From: Streptomyces panaciradicis
GTDB taxonomy: Bacteria; Actinomycetota; Actinomycetes; Streptomycetales; Streptomycetaceae
NCBI RefSeq assembly: GCF_023516615.1
Contig: NZ_JAMGBF010000100.1
Span: 1 to 36,456, forward strand
Length of the DNA stretch: 36,456 bases
Direction: 5' to 3'
A model generated the notes under the pieces. That model made no database searches. It had not been told where the DNA came from and saw only the letters and a list, made by a program, of their open reading frames with translations. The position numbers were made by a program, and so were the translations under genes. Positions 1 to 10,300 of the stretch are shown piece after piece. Every line of letters begins with the position of its first letter. Positions within the stretch are counted from its first letter, which is position 1.

Positions 1-184
1 CGAGCAGGAACGGGAAGTCGTCGTTGATCCCGCCCTCGCGGTAGTGGAGGTCGGTGTGGCACACCCCGCAGGCCTCGATCTTGACCAGCGCCTCACCGGG
101 ACCGGGATCGGGCACGAGGATCGTCTCCAGGCTGACGGGGGCGCCCTTCGCGCGCGCGACGACAGCACGGACCTGATGAGTCAT
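1..184 (-). CDS. mscR: S-(hydroxymethyl)mycothiol dehydrogenase / zinc alcohol dehydrogenase, N-terminal fragment
   Basis: Only the first 61 codons are inside the window; the gene runs off the left edge. The visible residues start MTHQVRAVVARAKGAPVSLE and continue through the GroES-like N-terminal domain of zinc-dependent medium-chain dehydrogenases, with the catalytic-zinc cysteine and neighbouring motif CGVCHTDLHYREGGINDDFP. This stretch is highly typical of the mycothiol-dependent formaldehyde dehydrogenase family, which oxidises S-hydroxymethylmycothiol with NAD in formaldehyde and NO detoxification. The ATG (184-182) has a GAGGAG ribosome site 7 nt upstream. It lies on the same strand as the TetR gene, about 100 bp downstream of it. 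A related zinc alcohol dehydrogenase with another substrate cannot be excluded because the rest of the protein is not visible. Confidence 0.78.
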   Translation of the reverse strand, partial: MTHQVRAVVARAKGAPVSLETILVPDPGPGEALVKIEACGVCHTDLHYREGGINDDFPFLL

Positions 185-284
185 GGCCACTCCTCGGCTG
201 GTACGAGACCTGATCCCGATGTTGCTCATTACGGCACGCATCTCACGTGTCGCAACACAGCATCACCGCAGTGGAGTGCGGGGG

Positions 285-890
285 TCAAGGAGTCGGTCTG
301 TCGGCCTTCAGGGAGTCGATCCAGCCGAGGAGGCGGGCACCCTCCCGTGTCATGACCTCGGGGTCGCGCAGCGCGTTGGCCAGCAGCGACATCCCCTGGT
401 AGGCGGAGACAAGGGTGAGGGCGTGGCCGTCCGGGTCGGGAACCCCGGCGGCGCGGAACTGCTCCGAGGCCCAGTCGAGCAGCCGCCGTATGACCGCGGC
501 CGCCTCGGCGTCGAGGGTGCCGTCCTCGCGCTTGTCGAGCTCGACGGCCAGCGTTCCGGTGGGGCACCCGCGGCGGGCGGCGGTGTCACGCCCGTCGATC
601 CAGGCCGCGATCAGCCCCTTGAGGCGGTCGAGCGGGTCGGCCGACTCCTCCAGGGCCGCGGTGAGTTCGTCCAGCCGGGAGCGGTGCTCGGACAGCGCGG
701 CCTGGACCAGCTCGTCCTTGGTCTTGAAGTAGTAGTACACGTTCCCGACCGGCACGTCCGCCTCACGCGCGATGTCGGCCAGCGTGGTCCGCTCGACGCC
801 CCGCTCGTGCAGCACCTGCGCCGCCGCGGCCTTCAGACGACGCCGCTTGTCGGCCGCGCGCGCCACCCGGGGCGCCACTGAGTCAGTCAC
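285..890 (-). CDS. TetR/AcrR family transcriptional regulator
   Basis: A 201-residue protein with the TetR architecture. The N-terminal helix-turn-helix covers about residues 17-62, with the typical run TTLADIAREADVPVGNVYYY followed by FKTKDEL. A variable alpha-helical ligand-binding half contains one conserved-looking GCPTG segment. The start is GTG (890-888), beginning MTDSVAPRVARAADKRRR. It is divergent from the NmrA-like gene across 83 bp that hold an imperfect inverted repeat, which is the usual arrangement for a local repressor controlling itself and its neighbour. The ligand cannot be predicted. The N-terminal family assignment is secure; the target assignment is inferred from position. 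Confidence 0.92.
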   Translation of the reverse strand: MTDSVAPRVARAADKRRRLKAAAAQVLHERGVERTTLADIAREADVPVGNVYYYFKTKDELVQAALSEHRSRLDELTAALEESADPLDRLKGLIAAWIDGRDTAARRGCPTGTLAVELDKREDGTLDAEAAAVIRRLLDWASEQFRAAGVPDPDGHALTLVSAYQGMSLLANALRDPEVMTREGARLLGWIDSLKADRPTP

Positions 891-973
891 CCAACCAACT
901 ATAGGCAGCCGCCGCGTTCTGCTGCTAAGGTCGTTCTCAGTCAGCCGACTAACTAACTCATTGGGGGAAGACG
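891..973. promoter_or_regulatory. Divergent tetR/NmrA-like control region with candidate operator
   Basis: This 83-bp gap separates two divergent starts. It contains AGTCAGCCGACT (939-950), which reads as an inverted repeat with one mismatch per arm, directly followed by the direct repeat ACTAACTAACT (948-958). A related ACCAACCAACT lies on the other side (891-901). The cluster is a plausible TetR operator overlapping both promoters. A GGGGGAAG ribosome site (963-970) precedes the ATG at 974. No binding data exist; the operator role is inferred from position and symmetry. Confidence 0.45.
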
Positions 974-1819
974 ATGATCGTGGTGACGGGTGCGACCGGC
1001 AATGTGGGGCGGACGCTGGTGCCGTTGCTGGCCTCGGCGGACGAGGAGGTGGTGGCCGTCTCGCGGCGGGCCCGCCTGGAGGACCTCCCGGCCGGCGTGC
1101 GGCACGCCCGGGCCGACCTGGCGGACGCCGCCGGCCTGCGGCCGGTGCTCGACGGCGCCGACGCCCTCTTCGTCGTCCTGGGCGGCGAGCTCAACAGCCA
1201 CGGGCAGAGCCCGCGGGCCCTGCTGGACGAGGTCACGGCCGCCGGTGTCAAACGGGTCGTCCTGCTGTCCTCCCAGATCAACTCCACCCGTCCGCAGGCG
1301 CCTTCGCACGCGCGTCTGCGCGAGTTCGAGGAGGCCGTACGCACCTCGGGAGCGGACTTCACCGTCCTGCGCCCGGCCGGCTTCGCCTCCAACGCCTTCG
1401 CCTGGGCCGAGTCGGTGAGGACCCGGCGCACGGTGTTCGCCCCGTTCGGCGAGGTGGCTCTGCCCGTCGTCGACCCGGCCGACATCGCGGAGGTCGCGGC
1501 GGCAGCGCTGCGGGAGGACGGGCACGCGGGACGGACGTACGAACTGACCGGCCCGGAGGCGATCGGTCCGCGCCGGCAGGCCGAGGTGATCGCCGAGGCG
1601 CTGGGCGAGGACGTCGGCTTCGTGGAACTCTCCCGCGAACAGGCCCGCGCTCACCTGGCCCGGTTCATGCCCGAGGAGGTCGTCGACGGCACCCTGGACA
1701 TCCTCGGCCGGCCGCTGCCCGCCGAGCAGACGGTCGGCGCGGACGTGCGGCATGTGCTGCGCCGTCCGGCGAGGCCCTTCGCCGCATGGGTCGCCCGCAA
1801 CGTGGCGGCCTTCCGGTGA
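974..1819 (+). CDS. NmrA-like NAD(P)H-binding oxidoreductase (atypical SDR)
   Basis: A 281-residue atypical short-chain dehydrogenase of the NmrA/QorB type. The Rossmann dinucleotide motif is at the extreme N terminus (VTGATGNVG, residues 4-12). The segment SADEEVVAVSRRA follows, then acidic turns and the mid-domain stretch VKRVVLLSSQINSTRPQAPS. These proteins bind NAD(P)H and act either as quinone/azo reductases or as redox sensors; no Tyr-x-x-x-Lys active site of classical SDRs is evident, as usual in this group. The start ATG has a GGGGGAAG ribosome site. The gene is divergent from a TetR regulator that probably represses it. The exact substrate is unknown. Confidence 0.85.
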   Translation: MIVVTGATGNVGRTLVPLLASADEEVVAVSRRARLEDLPAGVRHARADLADAAGLRPVLDGADALFVVLGGELNSHGQSPRALLDEVTAAGVKRVVLLSSQINSTRPQAPSHARLREFEEAVRTSGADFTVLRPAGFASNAFAWAESVRTRRTVFAPFGEVALPVVDPADIAEVAAAALREDGHAGRTYELTGPEAIGPRRQAEVIAEALGEDVGFVELSREQARAHLARFMPEEVVDGTLDILGRPLPAEQTVGADVRHVLRRPARPFAAWVARNVAAFR

Positions 1820-1837
1820 GGCCCGCTGGAAAAGGAG

Positions 1838-1866
1838 TTGGGGCGACGGTGTGCGCTTGATAGCGT
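1838..1866 (+). promoter_or_regulatory. Candidate promoter of the leader-ORF/hydrolase transcript
   Basis: TTGGGG (1838-1843) and TAGCGT (1861-1866) are separated by 17 bp, a reasonable housekeeping-type promoter. Predicted transcription would start near 1873, giving roughly 140 nt of leader RNA before the hydrolase start, enough to contain the 17-codon ORF and both hairpins described below. The match to the -35 consensus is only partial. Confidence 0.4.
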
Positions 1867-1902
1867 GCGACAGCCGTGAGACCGAGCCAGGAGGTGAGAC
1901 CC

Positions 1903-1956
1903 GTGAACGCTGTATTCGAGTGGGTGCTCCCCCTCCCGTCACGGTCGGGCGACTGA
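1903..1956 (+). CDS. Short upstream leader ORF (17 codons)
   Basis: A GTG-initiated ORF encoding MNAVFEWVLPLPSRSGD sits 55 bp upstream of the hydrolase gene. It has an unusually good ribosome site, AGGAGG at 1889-1894, 8 nt before the start, better than that of the downstream gene. The product contains no run of one amino acid, so it is not an obvious amino-acid-starvation leader. The CTCCCG inside the ORF (1933-1938) is complementary to CGGGAG (1969-1974), and the same CGGGAG can instead pair with CTCCCG next to the hydrolase ribosome site. I read this as a possible regulatory uORF; the peptide may have no function beyond being translated. I do not recognise a described family. Confidence 0.5.
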   Translation: MNAVFEWVLPLPSRSGD

Positions 1957-2003
1957 CGTAGCCGTCGCCGGGAGCGCCGCGATCATCAGGCACTCCCGAA
2001 AGG
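1933..2003 (+). promoter_or_regulatory. Mutually exclusive hairpins between leader ORF and hydrolase start
   Basis: Hairpin A pairs CTCCCG 1933-1938 plus ACGG 1941-1944 with CCGT 1962-1965 plus CGGGAG 1969-1974, with the leader stop codon in its loop. Hairpin B pairs the same CGGGAG with CTCCCG 1993-1998, which abuts the hydrolase ribosome site (GAAAGG 1998-2003). Ribosome occupancy of the leader would open A and permit B, changing access to the hydrolase start. The complementarity is read directly; the switching mechanism is inferred. Confidence 0.4.
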
Positions 2004-2011
2004 CACACGCC

Positions 2012-2776
2012 ATGAACTCTTCCTTTTTCACCGCGGAGAAGACCTCCGAGGGCGTCCTCGAACGCGACTTCACCGTGGGCGACGTCCCCGGTGTCCTCTG
2101 GTCGCCCGCGTCCGGCGTCGACCGCGCGCCCCTCGTCCTGATGGGCCACGGCGGCGGCACGCACAAGAGGTGGCCCGCGATGACGGGCCGGGCGCACCGG
2201 CTCGTGACCGGCGCCGGATTCCACGTCGCCTGCATCGACGCGCCCGGTCACGGCGACCGGCCGCGTACGGCGCACGACGAGCGGGAGATCGCCGTCATGC
2301 AGGAGGCCATGGCGACCGGCCGGCCCGTCGGCCCGATCGTCGTCCGCTACAACGCCCACCTGGCCGAGCGCGCCGTACCCGAATGGCGGGCGGTCCTCGA
2401 CGCCCTCCAGGAACTCCCCGAGATCGGGACCGAAGGGCCAGTGGGCTACTACGGCCTGAACATGGCCACCGCCATCGGGGTACCGCTGACGGCGGCCGAG
2501 CCGAGGATCACCGCCGCCGTCTTCGGCCTGCACTGGCCCGACGCGCTGGCCGAGGCGGCGCGGCGGATCACGGTCCCCGTCGAGTTCGCCATGCAGTGGG
2601 ACGACGAGCACATCCCCCGAAAGGCGGCTCTCGCCCTGTTCGACGCCTTCGCCTCCAAGGAGAAGTCGCTGCACGTCAACGCGGGCCGGCACAAGGAGCT
2701 GCCCCGGTTCGAGGCCGACAGCGCGGTCCGGTTCTTCGCCCGCCACCTGGGCCGGACGGCGACGGTTCCGGCCTGA
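2012..2776 (+). CDS. Alpha/beta-hydrolase (dienelactone-hydrolase-like) with altered nucleophile position
   Basis: A 254-residue single-domain alpha/beta hydrolase without a signal peptide. The oxyanion region LMGHGGGTHKRW lies at about residues 43-54 and the second strand-turn CIDAPGHGDR at about 75-84. The expected nucleophile elbow, normally G-x-S-x-G, reads YYGLNMATAIG (about residues 148-158), so Asn replaces Ser and Ala replaces the final Gly. The acid (MQWDDEH) and the histidine (NAGRHKE) of the triad are still present. Classical hydrolysis is therefore doubtful; it may be a non-hydrolytic homologue. The ribosome site is GAAAGG, 8 nt upstream. A strong hairpin follows 10 bp after the stop. 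The preceding uORF suggests post-initiation control. Confidence 0.85.
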   Translation: MNSSFFTAEKTSEGVLERDFTVGDVPGVLWSPASGVDRAPLVLMGHGGGTHKRWPAMTGRAHRLVTGAGFHVACIDAPGHGDRPRTAHDEREIAVMQEAMATGRPVGPIVVRYNAHLAERAVPEWRAVLDALQELPEIGTEGPVGYYGLNMATAIGVPLTAAEPRITAAVFGLHWPDALAEAARRITVPVEFAMQWDDEHIPRKAALALFDAFASKEKSLHVNAGRHKELPRFEADSAVRFFARHLGRTATVPA

Positions 2777-2786
2777 CCGGTGGGAT

Positions 2787-2817
2787 GCCGGCGCCCGGCC
2801 ACCGGTCGGGCGCCGGC
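2787..2817. terminator. Bidirectional hairpin terminator
   Basis: A perfect 11-bp stem, GCCGGCGCCCG (2787-2797) with CGGGCGCCGGC (2807-2817) and a 9-nt loop, lies between the convergent hydrolase and LysR genes. There is no U tract, as is common for Streptomyces terminators. Confidence 0.7.
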
Positions 2818-2833
2818 TGCCCGCACCTGCGAC

Positions 2834-3748
2834 CTAGTCGGGCAGCTGTTCCAGCACCGTGGCGACGCCCGCCCGCTCCGCGACGTCGATCAGGGCCTGG
2901 CCCATCACGGAGACCGGCTCGCGGGCGGGCAGGACCAGGCCGATGCGTTCCGTGCGGACCGGGCGGACCAGGGGTACGGCGTCCATGCCCGCGGGCACAC
3001 CGAAGACGTGCAGCCAGGCATGCGGCACGATGCTCGCCCACTGACCCGCTCTGACCTGGGCGAAGAGGGAGGCGATCGAGTCGGTCTCCACGCGTGGCGT
3101 CACGGAGACGCCGGCCGCCTCGAACGCCGCCTCCAGCACCTGGCGCCCCTGCATACCGGGGTGCAGCAGACACAGCGGGTACTGGGCCGCGTCCTGCCAG
3201 GAGATCTCCGCCGGGCCGGTGTCGGGGGCGGAGCGCCGGATGAGGAGGACGTAGCGCTCCCGGTACAGCGGGACGAACGTGAAGCCGTGCTCGACGACGG
3301 TGCTGTGGTACGTGACGGCGGCGTCGAGCTCGTACGTGCTCAGCCTGCTGACGATGTCCACGGACTGCAGGTCGGCGAAGACCTGCACGGTGGCCAGCGG
3401 ATTCGCCGCGCAGAACGGCTGGGTCAGCAGCGCGACCGCCGTGGCCGCCGTCGGAACGGTCCCGATGCGCAGTCGCCCGGTCAGACCGGCCCGCAGCGCC
3501 TGGATCTCGTCCTGCATCGCGTCCCGGTCGGCGAGGATGCGCCGCGCCCACACCACGACCCGCTCGCCCTCCGGCGTGAAGCCGTCGAACCGGCGCCCCC
3601 GCCGGACCAGAGGGATGTTGAGCTCGTCCTCCAGCTTGCGGATGCCCTCGGACAGGGTCGGCTGGGAGACGAAGCAGGCCTGCGCCGCCCTCGCGAAGTG
3701 GCGGGCACGGGCGAGGGCGACCAGGTACTCGAGTTGGCGCAGCAGCAC
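2834..3748 (-). CDS. LysR family transcriptional regulator
   Basis: A 304-residue LysR-type regulator. The N-terminal winged helix-turn-helix begins LLRQLEYLVALARARHFARA, then SQPTLSEGIRKLEDELNIPL and RRGRRFDGFTPEGE. A C-terminal periplasmic-binding-like effector domain covers roughly residues 95-295. I place the start at GTG 3748-3746, which gives the standard LysR length; the frame stays open 45 codons further upstream, but those residues (rich in Arg and Pro) match no family. The regulator is divergent from the molybdopterin oxidoreductase gene, a common pairing for YdeP/FdhF homologues, so it probably controls that gene. The co-inducer is unknown. Confidence 0.9.
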   Translation of the reverse strand: MLLRQLEYLVALARARHFARAAQACFVSQPTLSEGIRKLEDELNIPLVRRGRRFDGFTPEGERVVVWARRILADRDAMQDEIQALRAGLTGRLRIGTVPTAATAVALLTQPFCAANPLATVQVFADLQSVDIVSRLSTYELDAAVTYHSTVVEHGFTFVPLYRERYVLLIRRSAPDTGPAEISWQDAAQYPLCLLHPGMQGRQVLEAAFEAAGVSVTPRVETDSIASLFAQVRAGQWASIVPHAWLHVFGVPAGMDAVPLVRPVRTERIGLVLPAREPVSVMGQALIDVAERAGVATVLEQLPD

Positions 3749-3909
3749 CCTCCCATGATCCCCCGCAAGCGCCGCACCGGCACCGGTGGGCCGCACACGC
3801 AGCGGTGATCGGCGCGGCCTGTCAGACGATCGGAACTTCCGCTTTGACCCGGCCCGAGGCGCGCCCGAACAGTGGGGAGGCACATCGACGGAAAGGGGCG
3901 TGCGGCCCG
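3749..3909. promoter_or_regulatory. Divergent lysR / oxidoreductase control region
   Basis: A 161-bp gap between divergent starts. It contains CACCGGTG (palindromic, 3783-3790) and an AAAGGGG ribosome-site candidate (3892-3898) before the oxidoreductase ATG. LysR proteins usually bind T-N11-A sites in such gaps, but I cannot single out one convincing site. Confidence 0.3.
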
Positions 3910-6204
<2,295 letters not shown>

Positions 6205-6220
6205 CCCCCCGGCTTCGCTC

Positions 6221-6232
6221 AAAACGTTGCAA
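6221..6232. promoter_or_regulatory. AACGTT-centred LacI operator candidate upstream of the lacI-type gene
   Basis: AAAACGTTGCAA lies 84 bp before the LacI-family start and just after the molybdopterin oxidoreductase stop. Only the central AACGTT is fully symmetric, but the right half GTTGCAA resembles typical LacI-family half sites. The same AACGTT centre recurs before the glycosidase (11322) and the transporter (11435), which suggests autoregulation plus control of the locus. Confidence 0.45.
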
Positions 6233-6315
6233 CCCCGTCCGGGGTAGACTTGCGTCGCCTACATGGACCACGTCGCGCCTGGTCGCGCGGCTGTCACAGC
6301 GAGGGGGTGGACGCC

Positions 6316-7326
6316 ATGACGGTTCGCCCCGCCCGCATCCAGGACGTCGCGGCCGCCGCCGGGGTCTCGGTGTCCACGGTGTCGAACGTCCTCAACCGCC
6401 CCGAGCGTGTCAACGCCCGCACCGCGGAGCGGGTCCGCGACGCCGTCGCGGCACTCGACTACGTCCCCCACCCCGGCGCGGCCGGCCTGCGCACGGGCCA
6501 CTCGTCCTCGATCGGCCTGGTCCTGCCGGACGTCACCAACTCCTTCTACGCGCGCATCGCCAGAGGCGCCGCCGACGCCGCCTACGACCACGGCTATTCC
6601 CTCGTGCTGTGCCACAGCGGGGACGCGCCGGAGCGGGAGCAGGGCTACTTCACCATGCTCGCCGAGCAGCGGGCCGTCGGTGTCGTGGTGGTGCCGCTGA
6701 GCGCCGATCCGACCCGGCTGACGCGGTTGCGCGAGCGGGGCATCCCGCTGGTGCTGGCGGACCGGGCGATGCCCGCCCAGGACGGCTGTTCCGTCTCCGT
6801 CGACGACATCGCCGGCGGCCGTGTCGCCGTCCGCCATCTGCTGGAGTGCGGGGCACGCGACGTGCTCGTGGTCAACGGCGAGCGGTCGATACGGCAGTGC
6901 GCCGACCGCTTCCAGGGTGCCCGGCAGGCCGTGCGCAGCCGGCGCGAGGCCCGGCTGGGCCAGGTGGTGGCCGAGGAGATGACCGTCGGGTACGGCCTGG
7001 AGATCGCCCGCGGCCTCGACGAGCTGCCCGACGCGGTGTTCTGCACCAACGACTTCCTCGCCGCCGGGCTGTGCCGCGGGCTGGCCGAGCGGGGGGTGAA
7101 GGTTCCCGAGGACGTGCAGGTGGTCGGCTACGGCGACCTCGACATCGCGAGTTTCGTGGGGACGACCCTGACGACGGTGCGCCAGCCGGTCGAGGAACTC
7201 GGCAGGGCGGCCGTGGAGATGCTGCTCGACGAGGTGGAGGCGGGGGCCGAACACGCCCACGAGGCACGGGTGTTCGCGCCGGGACTGGTCCTGCGGGACT
7301 CCACCCTGTCACTGTCCGGCGGCTGA
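6316..7326 (+). CDS. LacI family transcriptional regulator of the sugar locus
   Basis: A 336-residue LacI/GalR regulator. The DNA-binding domain starts at residue 7 (RIQDVAAAAGVSVSTVSNVL) and continues through the hinge helix region (NARTAERVRDAVAAL, YVPHPGAAGLRTG). The periplasmic-binding-protein-like effector domain starts at about residue 62 (SIGLVLPDVTNSFYARIARG) and extends to the C terminus, with a characteristic VVGYGDLDIASFVGTTLTTV segment. The start ATG has GAGGGGGTGG upstream; the frame stays open a little further upstream without family similarity. Its 3' end overlaps the convergent glycosidase gene by 18 bp. With the glycosidase, transporter and isomerase it forms a self-contained catabolic locus, and the shared AACGTT sites point to it as the regulator. 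Confidence 0.93.
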   Translation: MTVRPARIQDVAAAAGVSVSTVSNVLNRPERVNARTAERVRDAVAALDYVPHPGAAGLRTGHSSSIGLVLPDVTNSFYARIARGAADAAYDHGYSLVLCHSGDAPEREQGYFTMLAEQRAVGVVVVPLSADPTRLTRLRERGIPLVLADRAMPAQDGCSVSVDDIAGGRVAVRHLLECGARDVLVVNGERSIRQCADRFQGARQAVRSRREARLGQVVAEEMTVGYGLEIARGLDELPDAVFCTNDFLAAGLCRGLAERGVKVPEDVQVVGYGDLDIASFVGTTLTTVRQPVEELGRAAVEMLLDEVEAGAEHAHEARVFAPGLVLRDSTLSLSGG

Positions 7327-10300
7327 GCCGGGAAGCGTCAGCGTCACCGGCCCCAGCAGTCCCGACGCCAGCTGGGAGGGGAACGCCCAGGCCGTCGGGG
7401 TGGCTTCGGCGAGATACGGGGCGAGGGTGTTGCGCACGGCCACCTCGATCCGGACCGTGCGGCCGGCGGCGCCGCGCAGCTCGAAGCGGTACGGCGGGCA
7501 GAACGCCTCCCCGACGGGCTCGCCGTCGACCGCCACCTCGACGCTGCCGCGCACCCGCCCCAGATCCAGGACCGGGTCCGCCCCCGCGGGTACCTCCAGC
7601 TCGCGGGCGTAGGTCACGCCGCCGCTCCACCCGCCGAGGCCCAGCGACCGCCAGTCCCCCAGGGGCAGCGGTGCGGGTACGGTACGCACCCGTACCGGCC
7701 CGCTCCATGCGCCGCCGCCGCGCAGCACGGCCGTGGGCGCGGTGACGACCTCGACGTCGGCGGCCTCGGCCAAGGGCCGGTCCAGCGTCAACTCCGCTCC
7801 GCTGAGTGCCTGTTCGGGCCCTGCGCCGACCTTCACCCGGGCGGGCGGGGTCAGCGGCAGGTCGAGCGCGACGGTGCCCGGCGGCACGGTGAAGCGGAAC
7901 CGCTGTGCCGTCTCGCGGACGTCGTCGGTGCAGCGCAGGGGCAGTACGGCCGCCCCGAGGACGGGGGTTCCGTCGAGCCAGTCGGCGCCGGGCAGCGGAT
8001 GCGGCCGTACCGCGGCACGGCAGTGCCGCAACTCCCCCCACCGGCCCTGGTGTTCCACGGTGCGACCGCTCCACGATCCCGTCCGGGCCTCCCAGCCGGC
8101 GCCGCTGACCAGCGAGGCCGCGCCGGCCACCAGGTCGACGAACACCGCGTCCCGCGCTCGGGCACCGTCCACCACGACGTCCAGGACGTGTTCACCCGCG
8201 CCTGGGGTCAGTACGTGCCGGAAGAACATCGGCACCGCGCCCCAGTCGGACTCGTAGTACTCCGCCTTCTCCTGCCGGGCCACGGCGACCCCGTCGAGCA
8301 GCACGGTGACACCCGCCGCGGCGCCGACCACCAGCACCGCCCGCGTCCCGTCGCCGTCGACGGACAGCCGCCCCCGGTAGGTCACGGCGCCGTCCGGCCG
8401 TACGCCGTCGGGCAGGCACATGAACTGCGGGCGCGGCCCGAACGTGTCCGGGTGGGAGAGGCAGAAGTAACTGCCCAGCGGCGCATGGGCCTTGGCGGAG
8501 ATCTGGGCGGGGCGGTCCTCGGCGTCGGACAGTTCGTACTCGAGGACGTTGCGTCGCCGGTCCACGTCCACGCGGGCGGAGGCCAGATAGCCGTCCCCGG
8601 TTTCCAGCGGTTCGCCGTTCCACCACACGCGTTTGGCCGCCGCCGCGCCCACGCCGAGGTCGGCGGGCCCGCGGTGGTCGGTCTCGACGATGGTCCTGAC
8701 GCGGGCGACGGTTCCGGCGCCGGGCACGGGGACCCGTACGAACTCCTCCGGCACAAACCCCTTGTTGCCGAGCAGACCGTCCGGGTCGGGAATGCCGCGG
8801 CTCGCCGAGAACAGCGACACCGCCCATCTCTCCGCGGGCGGTACGAGCGGCAGTTCGCCCGTCAGGACGCGGGTGACGGAGGCGCGGTCCAGCGGCTCGG
8901 GGGCCCGGTCGGCGGGTACCGGGGGCAGATGGCGGACCCGGTTGCCGTAGGTCGCCCGTGCCCGGCCCCAGCCGGTGTCGTCCTCGGTCCAGTCCATGGT
9001 CCAGATCTGCGGCTCGTCGACGGCGGAGCCGGCCGGGAGCGCGAGGTCGCCCCAGGTGTTGTCCAGGGTGGGGACCAGGTTCCCCTGCCAGCCGGTCGAG
9101 AGGTCGACCGTCCGGTACGGCTCGCACCGGCGTGCCGTACCGCCGGCCACCGGGGCGGGGTCGCCCTCGCGCCACACGACGAGGGCGGCCGGGGCGCCGT
9201 CCAGCGGTACCTCGACGGCCGACGCGTCCGGGGAGACGGTGACGCGGGCGGGCTGCCGGGCGCCGGTCGCGGGGTTCCAGATCTCGGCCTCGGCGACCGG
9301 TGCGCGGACGGTGACGGTCCTGGTGGGGACGTAACGCGCCGGGTCGATGCTGTGGTCGCCCTTGGGCGGGTGGGCCCGGGCGTCGGGGAAGGCCGCCGTC
9401 ACCAGGGCGACCGCCTGCGCGCCCTGCCGCCGGACGAGGAGGGGCACGTCGGCCGTCGCGTGGCCGGCGGCGTCCGCCACGGCCACCGCGCCCGCCTCGG
9501 CGTCCGGCACCCGCAGCAGCCCCGGATGCGCGCTCAGGGCCGCCACGGCCGCATCGTCGCCGGCGAGTCCGGCGGCGGCCTCGGGGAGGCGGCCCATGGC
9601 GACCACCCGGCCGCCCGCGTCGAGCAGTTCGGTCAGCCGGCGCGCCGTGTCCTCCTCCAGGACCGTCGCCGACGGCAGCAGCACCGCGCTGTAGGCCGAC
9701 TCCCCGACACGCAAGGCACCTTCGGCAGCCGTGCCGCGCTGGATCGAGGCGTCGTCGATGACGTCGAAGGAGATGCCGTGGCGGTCGAGGGAACCGATGC
9801 GGGGGCGCAGCCAGTTGTTCGTGCCGCACAGCTCCAGGTAGTGCCGCTGGGTCTCGTCGACGTCGGCGTGGCCGTCGCCGAGGCGGCCGTCGCCGAAGTG
9901 GCGGACGGGCGCGTCCAGAGGGACGAGGGCCTGCATGGTGGCGGTGGGGTGCAGGACGGCGACGTCGGCGCTGTAGGTGCCCCAGCACATGATCGAGCAG
10001 ATCCGGGCGACGGCGCGGGAGAAGGCCGGGTACTGCCGCCAGTACGGCTGGCGCCAGTCCGTGGAGGGCGGCGCCCACTCGAACCAGCCGCCCGCGGTGC
10101 CGAAGTAACTGGCGTGCGGGTTGTACAGGTTGGCGCCGCTGCGCAGGAACGGCAGCAGCCAGTCGTAGGTGTCCTCCAGGGTGCCGCCCCAGCCGGAGGA
10201 GTGGAACGCCTCGATCCACACCCGTTCGTGGCCGTAGAGGTGGGCCATGGAGGAGTGCACCTTGGAGTCGCCGTGGTGGTCGCTGCCGGCGGCGCTGAAC

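Noticed and set aside
3749..3883. 45-codon N-terminal extension of the LysR protein
   Set aside because: The extension has no family similarity and would make the protein longer than typical LysR regulators; the GTG at 3748 begins the canonical helix-turn-helix.
6622..7745. Plus-strand frame overlapping the regulator and glycosidase (part of a 622-codon open frame)
   Set aside because: Arg/Gly/Pro-rich shadow translation out of frame with the LacI protein.
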